Shown here: positions 41,088 to 49,220 of the stretch, in pieces
Numbering within the stretch: the stretch's first letter is position 1
How the letters are laid out: the number at the start of each line of letters is the position of its first letter
NCBI GenBank assembly: GCA_035651155.1
Contig: DASRGG010000022.1
Span: 1 to 64,000, forward strand
Length of the DNA: 64,000 nt
From: CF-39 sp035651155
Lineage (GTDB): Bacteria; Chloroflexota; Limnocylindria; P2-11E
Direction: 5' to 3'
Position numbers and translations under genes: made by a program
The notes under the pieces: model-generated
Told to the model about the DNA's origin: nothing
Database searches by the model: none
Seen by the model: the letters and a program-made list of their open reading frames with translations, nothing else

Positions 41088-42341
41088 TCAGCTCGCGTAC
41101 GCCGCCTCCATGAGCGCGATCTCGTTCCGTGGGAGGCCGACCTCTCGCGCGAGGTCGCGCCACGTCGCGACCGCTCGACGTACCTCGTCGATCACCTGTG
41201 CGGCCCGGCGGTCCGCGAGGCGATAGAGCCCGGCTGTCGTGCGGATGGCGTCGAGGTCTGGGAGGTCCATCGCGCCGTCGAAGGACAGCTCGTGCTCCAG
41301 CTTGTCCGGGATCGGGTTCAGGTCGAACGCGGGCGCGAGGCGCCAGCCCCTGCCGTCGTGCAGGAATCCGTGGTTGCGCAGGTGGTCGTCCCGGTTGCCG
41401 GCGAGCGCGTTGAAGACGGCGCGACGGAAGAGCTCGGCCAGATCGACGTCGATCGCACGACCGATCGGACTGCCGTACCGCTCGATCGCGTCCGCGATGT
41501 CGAGGTAGCCCACGTCCGGTGCGTGGTCGCGCTCGTCGAGCAGCGTCATCGCCGAGGCGTAGTGGCGCCGGCGGCCGCCGTCGCGGTCGAAGCGTCGTGC
41601 CGCGAACGTCCGATACCGGCCGCCGAGGTCGAGGAGCGCGATGGGCGGAACGGTGATCCCGGAGCGCTCCGCCAGGCGCGTCTGGACGAACTCCCACGCC
41701 CCCATGTCGCGAGCGTCGCTCGCCGCCGGGAACTTCGCGAGCCACATCGCGCCGGTCGCGTGCTCGAACGAGACCTTCGGGCGTGCGCCACCCAGTGACG
41801 CGCCGGGCGCGACGAGCCGCTGCAGCCACGTGCGGACGTCGGCGTCGCTCGCCGGCGCATCGGTGTCGAGGCGCGTCGCGATCGACTCGAGCTCCCGCAG
41901 GGTCGCCTGTGGCGGGATCGCGAGCGGCCGGTCGTCGAGGTAGGCGCCGTCGGACGGGCGCACCATCCGCAGCGCGCCCATGCGCGTCCCGTCGCTCACC
42001 CCCATGAGGAGGTCCCACCCGTCGAGCGTGCGTGGCCGGCGCCCCTCGTCCCGGGCGAGCACGACCTCGCGCCGCTGGAGGATCTTGCGACCCCAGGCGT
42101 CGGGAGCGGCGTCGGTGAAGATGCCGAAGAGACCGCCGCCGGCGCGGCGCTGCTCCCCGGGGATGAGGTTCAGCGCGGGTTCGATCGTGAACGCGGCGCG
42201 GTCCTCGAGCCATGCCGCCGCGTACTCGAACGCGAGGTCGGCGCGCTGTCCCACGCCCGTGCGGCGCAGCGATCCGACGTCCCGCGGGCCGCGCGCGTCG
42301 TCGATCCGCACGAGGACCTCGTCGCGGGGCGCGCGACTCAT
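41088..42341 (-). CDS. hipA: HipA-family serine/threonine kinase toxin
   Basis: A 417-aa HipA-type kinase. The N-terminal domain ends with WDLLMGVSDGTRMGALR. The nucleotide loop ASLGGARPKVSFEH is at about 182-194. The catalytic loop ALAGNRDDHLRNHGF (312-326) has the expected D-H-x-x-N pattern, and the metal-binding Asp is in APAFDLNP (337-343). All kinase residues seem intact, so it is probably active. It overlaps the antitoxin gene by 4 bp (ATGA), the usual hipBA arrangement. It lies in a segment flanked by direct repeats and filled with gene remnants, which suggests horizontal acquisition. Confidence 0.9.
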   Translation of the reverse strand: MSRAPRDEVLVRIDDARGPRDVGSLRRTGVGQRADLAFEYAAAWLEDRAAFTIEPALNLIPGEQRRAGGGLFGIFTDAAPDAWGRKILQRREVVLARDEGRRPRTLDGWDLLMGVSDGTRMGALRMVRPSDGAYLDDRPLAIPPQATLRELESIATRLDTDAPASDADVRTWLQRLVAPGASLGGARPKVSFEHATGAMWLAKFPAASDARDMGAWEFVQTRLAERSGITVPPIALLDLGGRYRTFAARRFDRDGGRRRHYASAMTLLDERDHAPDVGYLDIADAIERYGSPIGRAIDVDLAELFRRAVFNALAGNRDDHLRNHGFLHDGRGWRLAPAFDLNPIPDKLEHELSFDGAMDLPDLDAIRTTAGLYRLADRRAAQVIDEVRRAVATWRDLAREVGLPRNEIALMEAAYAS

Positions 42342-42655
42342 GGCCCGCGCCGACGCTTCCGCGGGCGCTGCGGCAGCTCGAGGTCGCGAAGGCGCGCACC
42401 GATGTGGTCGTCGGCGGCGAGGCGATCGAGGTCTCGCTCGAGTCCGAGCACGCTGAGGGCTCGTGCGAGCACGGCCAGCGCGACCGCGGGCGAGCCGCGC
42501 TCGAGTCGGACGATCGTCATGCGCGACACGCCGACCCGCGTGGCCATCTCGGTCTGGCTGATGCGCCGTCGGAGCCGCGCCGCGCGCAGCCGTTCGCCGA
42601 GAGCGGCGAGCCGGGCCTGGATCCGCGGAAAGAGCGGCCGTGTGGTCCTAGGCAT
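42338..42655 (-). CDS. hipB: HipB-like XRE-family helix-turn-helix antitoxin
   Basis: A 105-aa protein with an XRE/Cro-type HTH at about 17-72 (GERLRAARLRRRISQTEMAT, then VSRMTIVRLERGSPAVAL) and an Arg/Lys-rich tail of the sort that contacts or neutralises HipA. ATG 42655 is chosen over ATG 42664 because a -10 sequence (TAATAT) sits directly before the latter. It probably represses its own promoter by binding the 9-bp inverted repeats on either side of it. Confidence 0.85.
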   Translation of the reverse strand: MPRTTRPLFPRIQARLAALGERLRAARLRRRISQTEMATRVGVSRMTIVRLERGSPAVALAVLARALSVLGLERDLDRLAADDHIGARLRDLELPQRPRKRRRGP

Positions 42656-42656
42656 T

Positions 42657-42705
42657 TGTCTCATATATTAGCCATTCGAGCGGTTAACGTCCAAAGTATG
42701 AGACA
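42657..42705 (-). promoter_or_regulatory. hipBA promoter flanked by 9-bp inverted repeats TGTCTCATA / TATGAGACA
   Basis: On the minus strand TTGGAC (42694-42689) and TAATAT (42670-42665) are 18 bp apart. The arms TGTCTCATA (42657-42665) and TATGAGACA (42697-42705) bracket this promoter, with centres 40 bp apart, about four helical turns. This layout would let two HipB dimers lock the promoter. The region is AT-rich compared with its surroundings. Confidence 0.7.
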
Positions 42706-42775
42706 GTCGGTCGCTGCCTGGTTCCGCAGCTTGCGCTGACGGCCGCCGATACGCACCTCGCCGCGGCCGCGCCGG

Positions 42776-43195
42776 CCCGTCGACGTCTGCTGCGCGGCCG
42801 CCCTCGCGACGCTCGACGTGATGCGCGACGAGGAGCTCGTCGAGCGATCACGGCGCCTCGGCGAGACCCTCGTCGAGAGCCTGGGCGCGTTCGCGCTCCG
42901 TCACGAGCTCATCGGCGACATCCGCGGTCGCGGATTGATGGTCGGTGCGGAGCTCGTGACCGATCGCGCGAGCCGCGCGCCCGCGTACCTCGAGACCGCG
43001 AAGGTGTGCTGGCGCAGCTGGCAGCTCGGCCTGCTCATCACGTTCCTGCGCGGCAACGTCCTGCGCATGGTCCCACCGCTCGTGATCACCGACGCGCAGC
43101 TTGACCGCGCGCTCGCGATCCTCGACGAGGCGCTCACCGACGTGGAGCGCGGCAAGATCAGCGACGACGAGGTGGCGCAGATCCGCGGCTGGTAG
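42776..43195 (+). pseudogene. C-terminal remnant of a class III aminotransferase
   Basis: About 139 codons match the small domain at the end of class III (omega) aminotransferases such as 4-aminobutyrate aminotransferase. It starts PVDVCCAAALATLDVM and continues IGDIRGRGLMVGAELVTD and FLRGNVLRMVPPLVIT. The large PLP-binding domain with the catalytic Lys is missing, so the fragment cannot be an active transaminase. The frame is open from GTG 42818 or ATG 42821 and could be translated as a short protein. It ends 23 bp before the racemase-fold gene and, with the hip promoter, accounts for the space 42656-43218. Confidence 0.72.
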
Positions 43196-43251
43196 CCCCG
43201 GCATAGGATGCCGATCGAATGGACCGGCTCCGTGTGCTCTACCAGTCGTTC
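43191..43251 (+). repeat. 61-bp direct repeat, right copy (matches 40296-40356)
   Basis: This copy spans the end of the aminotransferase remnant (its TAG stop), the spacer and the first 11 codons of the intact racemase-fold gene. The order aminotransferase end - racemase start here is probably the ancestral one. Confidence 0.9.
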
Positions 43252-44028
43252 GGCCCCGCCGAGAACAGGGACTATCTGGATCGGCTCGGGCAGACCCTCG
43301 CCGTCTGCGGCCGCCTCTTCGACGTCGAGGTCGATGTCGCGCCTCTCCGTGGGACGCTCCTCACCCAGAAGCAGCACCGGGCCTTCCACCTCGCCGCGGG
43401 TGCGCAGCTGCTGGAGCAGCTCTACCACGCGCAGGCGAAGGGCTACGCGGCGGCCGTGATCGGGAACATCCAAGATCCCGCGCTCTACGAGTCGCGCCAG
43501 GTCCTCACCATCCCCGTGCTCGGCCTGCTCGAGAGCGGTCTCGTTCAGACCCGCACCTTCGCAACGTCGCTCGCTCTCATCACGACGTCGCGACTCACGA
43601 TGCCGCTGCTTCGCGAGCGCGTGCGGCAGTACGGGGATGAGGCCAGGGTCCGCGCGTGGCGCACGATCGAGATCCCCTTACCGCGGCTGCTCGAGGCATT
43701 CAGCGACGATCGGCGGGGCGCGCGCATCTGGGATGACTTCGTCGCGACGGCGAAGCTCGCGGCGGCGGATGGTGCGGAGCTCATCGTCCCCGCCTCCGGA
43801 ATGCTGACGAGCTTCCTCTGCGTGCGCGCCGGTGACGCCGCGGGGTGGGACGTCGGGGCAGGCGCGCCTGTTGTCAATCCGGTGTTCACGGCGATCGCCG
43901 CGGCTGCGAGCGCGGCACGACTGGCGCGCGCGGGACTGCCCGTCAGCCGCGCCGGGACGTACGCGTCGCCGGATCCTGACGTCCTGCGGCAGTTCTTCCG
44001 TTCACCTGCCACCCCGCCGGAGCGCTAG
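43219..44028 (+). CDS. Asp/Glu/hydantoin racemase-fold protein without the catalytic cysteines
   Basis: A 269-aa protein of the Asp/Glu/hydantoin racemase superfamily by fold pattern: RVLYQSFGP start, a central IGNIQDPALYESRQVLTIPVLGL block, and AELIVPASGML before the last third. In racemases of this family the first block normally has Cys (IGCFGDP) and the second a GC pair. Here Asn83 and Ala192-Ser193 occupy these places, so two-base racemisation is unlikely. Two other Cys residues (30 and 201) are not in the motif positions. It might be a decarboxylase, isomerase or binding protein. A damaged duplicate lies at 40314. Confidence 0.72.
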   Translation: MDRLRVLYQSFGPAENRDYLDRLGQTLAVCGRLFDVEVDVAPLRGTLLTQKQHRAFHLAAGAQLLEQLYHAQAKGYAAAVIGNIQDPALYESRQVLTIPVLGLLESGLVQTRTFATSLALITTSRLTMPLLRERVRQYGDEARVRAWRTIEIPLPRLLEAFSDDRRGARIWDDFVATAKLAAADGAELIVPASGMLTSFLCVRAGDAAGWDVGAGAPVVNPVFTAIAAAASAARLARAGLPVSRAGTYASPDPDVLRQFFRSPATPPER

Positions 44029-44074
44029 ACCGCCCGGCGCCGCGGGTCGGCGGCGTCGCTCGATCCTCCCAGGG

Positions 44075-44119
44075 TTGACACCGCGGATGGCGTCTGCCAT
44101 ACCAAGTGGAGACTGTTCC
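44075..44119 (+). promoter_or_regulatory. Promoter TTGACA-N17-CATACC with half-conserved operator GTGGAGACTGTTCC
   Basis: TTGACA is at 44075-44080 and the degenerate palindrome at 44106-44119, with the same 31-bp offset as at 19149 and 26277. The right half GACTGTTCC is identical to the site at 26233; the left half is not conserved. It precedes the cyclase-ComA-ABC operon, whose start ATG 44143 has AAGGTG upstream. Regulation by the same or a related IclR protein (for example that at 48444) is possible. Confidence 0.45.
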
Positions 44120-44142
44120 ATTATCTGCGTAAGGTGTTCATC

Positions 44143-44871
44143 ATGCGAACAAGTATCGCCGGCAGGCGTGTCTACGATCTGACGCAGCCGCTCTCGTCGC
44201 GGACGCCGAGATCGTCGGACCATCCGGAAGTCCGCTTCGAGAACGTGCGCTGGTATTCGCGTCACGGCGTACACACGAGCACGGCGTTCATGTCCGTGCA
44301 CGTGGGCACGCACGTCGATGCGCCTCTGCTCTATCAGCCCGGTGGACCGAGCATCGACGAGATCCCCCTCGAGAAGCTCTGCGGGCCGGCCGTCTTCGTC
44401 GACGTCCGCAAAGAGGATTGGGGGGAGATCGGACCGGCCGATCTCGAAGGGTCGCCCGAGAAGATCGGAGCGGGCGACATCGTGGTCCTGCGGACCGGGT
44501 GGCATCGCCACTACGGCGACGAGCAGCGCTACGTGCTGAAGGCGCCGGGGCTCACGAAGGACGCCGTCGATTGGCTCGTGGCGAAGAAGGTGCGTCTTGT
44601 CGCGTCGGACAGCCCGTCGCCGGAGCACATCTTCATGCGCTCGCGTCAGTGGCGGGAGCTGCGTCCCGACGTCTTCGGCAAGGCCGAGATCGACGCCGCG
44701 AAGTTCCCGCCGTCGTACGGTCACAAGACGCTGTTCGCCGCGGGCATCTGCCTACTCGAAGGACTCGGCGGCGAGATCGACGAGGTCCCGAGTCGGGCCG
44801 AGCTCATTGCGCTACCGCTCAAGTACGTCGGCGTCGAGGCCGCACAGGCCCGCGTCATCGCGCTCGCGTAG
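44143..44871 (+). CDS. Cyclase-family protein (kynurenine formamidase-like)
   Basis: A 242-aa metal-dependent hydrolase of the cyclase/KynB family. The signature VHVGTHVDAPLLY holds the metal-binding His and Asp residues. IVVLRTGWHRHYGD and LVASDSPSPEH are further conserved segments. Length matches bacterial kynurenine formamidases and related cyclic-amide hydrolases. AAGGTG is 6 bases before ATG 44143; GTG 44134 is possible. It is the first gene of an operon with a ComA-like protein and an SsuABC-type importer. The substrate is unknown. Confidence 0.87.
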   Translation: MRTSIAGRRVYDLTQPLSSRTPRSSDHPEVRFENVRWYSRHGVHTSTAFMSVHVGTHVDAPLLYQPGGPSIDEIPLEKLCGPAVFVDVRKEDWGEIGPADLEGSPEKIGAGDIVVLRTGWHRHYGDEQRYVLKAPGLTKDAVDWLVAKKVRLVASDSPSPEHIFMRSRQWRELRPDVFGKAEIDAAKFPPSYGHKTLFAAGICLLEGLGGEIDEVPSRAELIALPLKYVGVEAAQARVIALA

Positions 44872-44889
44872 ATCAAGGAGGAGAAGGAC

Positions 44890-45807
44890 ATGACCAGGAC
44901 GTTCGAATTCCTCGCGGTCGCGGACCGCACGACCAAGCCGCGCAAGAGCGGCCTCACCACGCTCGCCGACTTCGGCCTTGGATACAGCTGCGTCGAGGCG
45001 ACCCTCGAGATGTGGCACGAGGTCATCGACACCGTCAAGGTGAGCGCGCTACAGCTCACCGCGGACGACAAGACCGTGCGGCGCAAGATCGCGCTCTACA
45101 AGAAGTGGGGCATCGACGTCCAGGTCGGCGGTCCGATCCTCGAGCTCGCCCGTCTCCAGCACAAGGAGAAGGAGACGTTCGAGCGCATGAAGGACATGGG
45201 CTACGACTCGCTCGAGATCTCCGCCGAGGCCCTGCCCACCCAGCACAGCGCCGAGGAGGAGAAGGCCTTCGCCGACCTCGCGCTCAGCTACGGCTTCAAG
45301 ATCCATGGTGAGGTGGGGAAGAAGTTCCCGGGTGGCGACCGCCTGCGCAAGAGCCCGACAGAGCTCGACGTGGACGTCGCGGCCCGGGAGATCCAGTTGT
45401 ACCTCGACCTCGGGTGCGACTTCGTCTACTTCGAAGGACACCTGCTGCGCGCGATCATCGGCGACAACGCCGAGCACGCGCCCGAGCGCGGCTGGCAGAT
45501 CGTCGAGATGGCGACGAAGGTCGGGCAGGACAAGATCGTCTTCGAGGTCCCGTTCACCTACCTCTCGTACGCCTCGAAGCGCATCCTGCAGCACTGGCTC
45601 GTCACGACCTTCGGCCCGAACGTGAACGTCGGCAACGTCCAGCTCGACGAGATCGCCGAGCTCGAGACCATTCGTCTCGGCATGTTCCCCGTGTTCGGCG
45701 GCGCGGGTGGCGATCACCCGTTCATCGCATCGTCCGCGACGCACGGCGGCGAGGCAATGGGGGATTGGTGGCGCGTCGGCGAGCCCGCGATGCCGGGCAA
45801 GCGGTAG
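44890..45807 (+). CDS. Phosphosulfolactate synthase (ComA)-family protein
   Basis: A 305-aa TIM-barrel protein. The blocks TKPRKSGLTTLADFGLGYS, DTVKVSALQLTADD, IALYKKWGIDVQVGGPILELA, MGYDSLEISAEALP and GFKIHGEVGKKFPGG follow the ComA family pattern in order. ComA joins sulfite and phosphoenolpyruvate to give phosphosulfolactate for coenzyme M in methanogens, and relatives occur in bacteria. This one is longer than archaeal ComA because of a C-terminal part of about 50 aa. A very good ribosome site AAGGAGGAG precedes it. Being next to an SsuABC/TauABC-type importer, it may act on a sulfonate or a related enol acid. Confidence 0.82.
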   Translation: MTRTFEFLAVADRTTKPRKSGLTTLADFGLGYSCVEATLEMWHEVIDTVKVSALQLTADDKTVRRKIALYKKWGIDVQVGGPILELARLQHKEKETFERMKDMGYDSLEISAEALPTQHSAEEEKAFADLALSYGFKIHGEVGKKFPGGDRLRKSPTELDVDVAAREIQLYLDLGCDFVYFEGHLLRAIIGDNAEHAPERGWQIVEMATKVGQDKIVFEVPFTYLSYASKRILQHWLVTTFGPNVNVGNVQLDEIAELETIRLGMFPVFGGAGGDHPFIASSATHGGEAMGDWWRVGEPAMPGKR

Positions 45808-45820
45808 CGTCGGAACGCAG

Positions 45821-46594
45821 GTGAGCGGCGTCCCCGTGCGGATGCACGGCCTGGACGTGACGTACCGCGCGCGCGACGCGACCGACGTGTCCGCGCTGCA
45901 TGCGGTCGACCTCGCCGTCGAGGCCGGGCAGGTCGTGGCGATCGTCGGCCCGAGCGGCTGTGGCAAGACGACGCTGCTCAACGTCCTTGCGGGCTTCGTC
46001 CCGTACCGGGGCGAGGTGAGCGTCGGCGACCGCCCGCCGGGCGGCCGGCGCGACATCGGCTACCTGTTCCAGCGCGACACGCTCCTGCCGTGGCGGTCGC
46101 TCCAGGCGAATGTCGGATTCGCGCTGGAGATCCGTGGGGTCGGCGCGGCGAAGCGCGCGGCCGAATCGCGCGCCCTTCTCGATCGGCTCGGGCTGGGCGG
46201 GTTCGCGAACGCGTACCCGCACGAGGTGTCGGGGGGCATGGCCAAGCGCGCGGCGCTCGCCCAGGCGCTCATCCACGCGCCGCCGCTCGTGCTGCTCGAC
46301 GAGCCCTTCGGCGCACTCGACGCGTTCACCCGGGCGGCGGTCGAGCAGGATCTCCTGCGACTCATCGAGCAGTACGGCTCGACGGCGCTCTTCGTGACGC
46401 ACAACCTCCAGGAGGCGATCGCGCTCTCGGACCGCGTCGTCGTCATGTCGGCCCGACCCGGCAGGATCGTCGGCGACCACGCGATCGACCTGCCGCGGCC
46501 GCGCAACGTGCTCGACGTCCAGTACACCGACCGGTTCGCCCGCTTCGAGAAGGAGATCTGGGCGCAGCTGCGGGATCACGTGGTCGTCCGATGA
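45821..46594 (+). CDS. ABC transporter ATP-binding protein, nitrate/sulfonate/taurine (SsuB/TauB) type
   Basis: A 257-aa ATPase with Walker A IVGPSGCGKTT, Q-loop YLFQRDTLLPWRSLQAN, signature VSGGMAKRAALAQAL, Walker B LVLLDEPFGALD and H-loop FVTHNLQEA. The absence of a TOBE domain and the QRDTLLPWRS segment place it in the SsuB/TauB group. GTG 45821 starts 13 bp after the ComA-like gene. The permease start overlaps its stop (ATGA). It should energise import of the ligand bound by the protein at 47402. Confidence 0.92.
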   Translation: MSGVPVRMHGLDVTYRARDATDVSALHAVDLAVEAGQVVAIVGPSGCGKTTLLNVLAGFVPYRGEVSVGDRPPGGRRDIGYLFQRDTLLPWRSLQANVGFALEIRGVGAAKRAAESRALLDRLGLGGFANAYPHEVSGGMAKRAALAQALIHAPPLVLLDEPFGALDAFTRAAVEQDLLRLIEQYGSTALFVTHNLQEAIALSDRVVVMSARPGRIVGDHAIDLPRPRNVLDVQYTDRFARFEKEIWAQLRDHVVVR

Positions 46595-47367
46595 AGACGC
46601 CCGCTTCCGGGTTGGCGCTCGCCGCCGGCCGGGCCGTTCTCTACGTCGGGCTGCTCGTCCTGTGGGAGATCCTCACGCGCGCGGGCGTGATCGACGCGTT
46701 CTTCTTCCCCGAGCCCTCCAAGATCGCGGCCGCGCTCGGCGATCTGGTCGTGAGGGGCGACGTCGTACGCGAGGCATGGGTGACGACGGTGGAGATGCTC
46801 GTCGGGCTCGTCGTCGGCAGCGGAGCCGGCATCGTCGTGGGGCTGATCCTCGTACGGCTGCCACGGCTCGAACGCCTCACCGGTCCGCTCGTGTACTTCC
46901 TGTACAGCCTGCCGCGTATCGCGCTCGCTCCGATGTTCGTCGTGGCCTTCGGGCTCGGGATCGGCTCGAAGATCGCGACGGTGATCTTCACCGTGTTCTT
47001 CGTGCTCCTCATCAACACCGTTGCCGGAGCGCGGAGCGTGAGCAACGACTACGTGCGCGGTGCGAGAGCGCTCGGCGCGACGGACAGCCAGATCGCGTGG
47101 AAAGTCCTCGTCCCGGGAACGCTCGCCTGGATCTTCTCGGGGCTGCGCCTCGCCGTGTCCCTCGCGTTCCTGTCAGCGGTCGTTGCCGAATTCGTCGGAT
47201 CGACGGGCGGATTCGGGTACCGACTGCAGATCGCGGCGGTGTACTTCAACACCGTCGAGATCTTCGCTTGGCTCTTCGTGCTCGGCGCGTTCGCCGTGCT
47301 CGTGAGCGCGGTGGTCGGCGTGTTCGAGCGCCACTTCCTGCGCTGGCGCCCGGAGACGTTGCGATGA
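46591..47367 (+). CDS. ABC transporter permease, SsuC/TauC type
   Basis: A 258-aa inner-membrane permease with about six hydrophobic helices. FLYSLPRIALAPMFVVAFGLG and the coupling loop GARALGATDSQIAWKVLVPG are diagnostic of the family. It starts in an ATGA overlap with the ATPase gene and is followed by the binding-protein gene 34 bp later. As only one permease gene is present, the membrane unit is probably a homodimer. Confidence 0.92.
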   Translation: MKTPASGLALAAGRAVLYVGLLVLWEILTRAGVIDAFFFPEPSKIAAALGDLVVRGDVVREAWVTTVEMLVGLVVGSGAGIVVGLILVRLPRLERLTGPLVYFLYSLPRIALAPMFVVAFGLGIGSKIATVIFTVFFVLLINTVAGARSVSNDYVRGARALGATDSQIAWKVLVPGTLAWIFSGLRLAVSLAFLSAVVAEFVGSTGGFGYRLQIAAVYFNTVEIFAWLFVLGAFAVLVSAVVGVFERHFLRWRPETLR

Positions 47368-47401
47368 ATGGACCCAACCAAGACAGCTGGAGGGAACTGA
47401 C

Positions 47402-48457
47402 ATGACGCGACCCATCAAACGTGCTCTTTCGGTCCTCGCCCTGATCGGACTGATGCTCGGCGCGTGCGGAGGCGGCACCGCTCCGGCTCCGTCGGCGACC
47501 GCGACGCAGGCGCAAGGCGCGACGCAGACCGCGTCGCAGGCGCCGTCACTCGTATCGGATCGCAAGATCCAGATCGGCGCGAGCGCGTCCCTGACGTGGC
47601 TCCCGCTCCGCGTCGCCGTGGACCGCGGCTTCTTCAAGGACGCGGGTCTCACGAACGTCTCGTTCACCCTGATCGACTCGGCGCCCAACGCCGCGAATGC
47701 GCTCGCGGCGGGCGAGATCGACTTCGCGGGACTCGCGTTCGAGCGCGCCGTGCTCGCCACCGCGGGCGGCAAGCCGGTGCAATGCGTGGTGTCCATCCAG
47801 GACACGCCGCCAACGTCGATCGTCGTTCCGGCCAAGTCCGACATCAAGCCGGGCGACTGGGCCGCGCTGAAGGGGAAGACCATCGGCGTCGTCCAGGGCG
47901 GCTGGGCGGAGATCGTCCCGAAGTACTTCCTGCAGAAGAACGGCATCGACCTCAAGGACGTGAAGTTCACGAGCACCCCGAACACCGCGGCGCAGATCGC
48001 CGCGATCAAGAGCGGCCAGGTGGATGCCGTCTCGGGGATCGAGCCATCACAGCGTCAGGCGATCTTCGAAGGCTCGGCGAAGATGTTCTTCGACCTCGAG
48101 GACCCCGCGATGCTCAAGCAGTACTGGCCGACGCCGTTCCAGGCCACCTGCCTGCAGGTCAAGGCCGACTTCGCCAAGGCGAACCCCGCGATCATGAAGG
48201 CGATGCAGGCCGCGGTCGCCCGAGCGCTGAAGGAGATCCGCGCGAACCCGGCGATCGCCGTCGACCTCGCGGCGAAGGACTCACCGACGACGGACCGTGC
48301 GATCTTCCAGCAGTCCGTCAACGCGCTCCTCAACACGTGGTCGCAGGACGGATCCCTCACCGAGCAAGCCGTCGCGAACGTCTCGAAGCTCCTGACCGAC
48401 TACGGCGTGATCAAGGCGCCGCTTCCGTACGCCGACGTGGTGTTCACGGGGAAGTAG
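47402..48457 (+). CDS. ABC transporter substrate-binding lipoprotein, SsuA/NMT1-like
   Basis: A 351-aa lipoprotein: signal peptide MTRPIKRALSVLALIGLMLG then AC, an Ala/Gln/Pro-rich linker, and an SsuA/TauA/NMT1-type binding domain starting at IQIGASASLTWLPLRVAVDRG. Typical blocks are ANALAAGEIDFAGLAFE and LKGKTIGVVQGGWAEIV. GGAGGG lies 7 bases before ATG 47402. Sulfonates, nitrate, taurine or pyrimidine precursors are the known ligand classes of this family. The gene overlaps the convergent IclR gene by 14 bp. Confidence 0.91.
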   Translation: MTRPIKRALSVLALIGLMLGACGGGTAPAPSATATQAQGATQTASQAPSLVSDRKIQIGASASLTWLPLRVAVDRGFFKDAGLTNVSFTLIDSAPNAANALAAGEIDFAGLAFERAVLATAGGKPVQCVVSIQDTPPTSIVVPAKSDIKPGDWAALKGKTIGVVQGGWAEIVPKYFLQKNGIDLKDVKFTSTPNTAAQIAAIKSGQVDAVSGIEPSQRQAIFEGSAKMFFDLEDPAMLKQYWPTPFQATCLQVKADFAKANPAIMKAMQAAVARALKEIRANPAIAVDLAAKDSPTTDRAIFQQSVNALLNTWSQDGSLTEQAVANVSKLLTDYGVIKAPLPYADVVFTGK

Positions 48458-49220
48458 CGCGCCGACGACGGCCCGGCTCGGCGGTCGCGCCGAGCTGGGC
48501 CGAGATCTGTGCCGCCGCGTCGCGCACGGCCGGGCCGTACCTCTCGGCCGACGCCGCCTGCCACCGGCTGACCGGTCCGCAGAGAGCGATCGCGCCGACG
48601 ACACCGTTACGGTCGACGATGGGGGCCGCGACCGCGAAGGCCTCCGGGTCGCGCTCCGCGACGGACACGACGTAACCGCGTGCCCTGTTCTCGGCGAGCG
48701 AACGCTCGAGCGCGCGCCGCTCGACGAGCGTGTTCGGAGTGAGTCGCCGGCGCGGCACGTCGCGGAGATATGCCGCACGCAGATCGTCCGCGAGCGCCAT
48801 GAGGATCGCCTTGCCCGACCCACCCGCGTACAGCGGGTACGGCTGGCCGATGCGCACCGTCATCCGGATCTCCTTCGGGCTCTCGATCTGGTCGATGCAC
48901 ACGCGCTCTCGCCCGAGCAGGACGCTCAGCGTGACCGTCTCGTCGAAGCGTTCGACGAGCTTCCGCATGACCGGGAGCGCGACGTCACGGAGCGACGGCC
49001 GGGCGGCGGCGAGCAGGCCGAGCGCGGTCGCGCGCGGTCCGAGCTCGTAGGTGCCGAATCGTGCCTCGACCATCCATCCGCGGTCCTGGAGCGTGCGGAC
49101 GATCCGATAGGCGGAGCTGCGTGAGCAGCGCAGCTCGGTGGCGATGTCCTTCACCGCGATCTTGCCGTGTTCGCCGAGCAGCTCGAGCACGCGGAGCGCG
49201 TCGTTGACCGTGTCGAGCAC
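48444..49220 (-). CDS. IclR-family transcriptional regulator
   Basis: A 258-aa IclR protein when started at GTG 49220, where the HTH begins (VLDTVNDALRVLELLGEHG; then CSRSSAYRIVRTLQDRG). The effector domain is typical: VCIDQIESPKEIRMTVRIGQ, YPLYAGGSGKAILMA, and SVAERDPEAFAVAAPI. The frame stays open to ATG 49394, but a promoter at 49381-49353 lies downstream of that ATG, so the long version is unlikely. It is less similar to the tandem IclR pair at 19187-20862 than those are to each other. Convergent with the ComA/ABC operon, it is the local candidate regulator. Confidence 0.87.
   Translation of the reverse strand: MLDTVNDALRVLELLGEHGKIAVKDIATELRCSRSSAYRIVRTLQDRGWMVEARFGTYELGPRATALGLLAAARPSLRDVALPVMRKLVERFDETVTLSVLLGRERVCIDQIESPKEIRMTVRIGQPYPLYAGGSGKAILMALADDLRAAYLRDVPRRRLTPNTLVERRALERSLAENRARGYVVSVAERDPEAFAVAAPIVDRNGVVGAIALCGPVSRWQAASAERYGPAVRDAAAQISAQLGATAEPGRRRRATSP

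Noticed and set aside
42776..43195. Functional aminotransferase gene
   Set aside because: Only the C-terminal small domain remains; the PLP-binding lysine region is missing.
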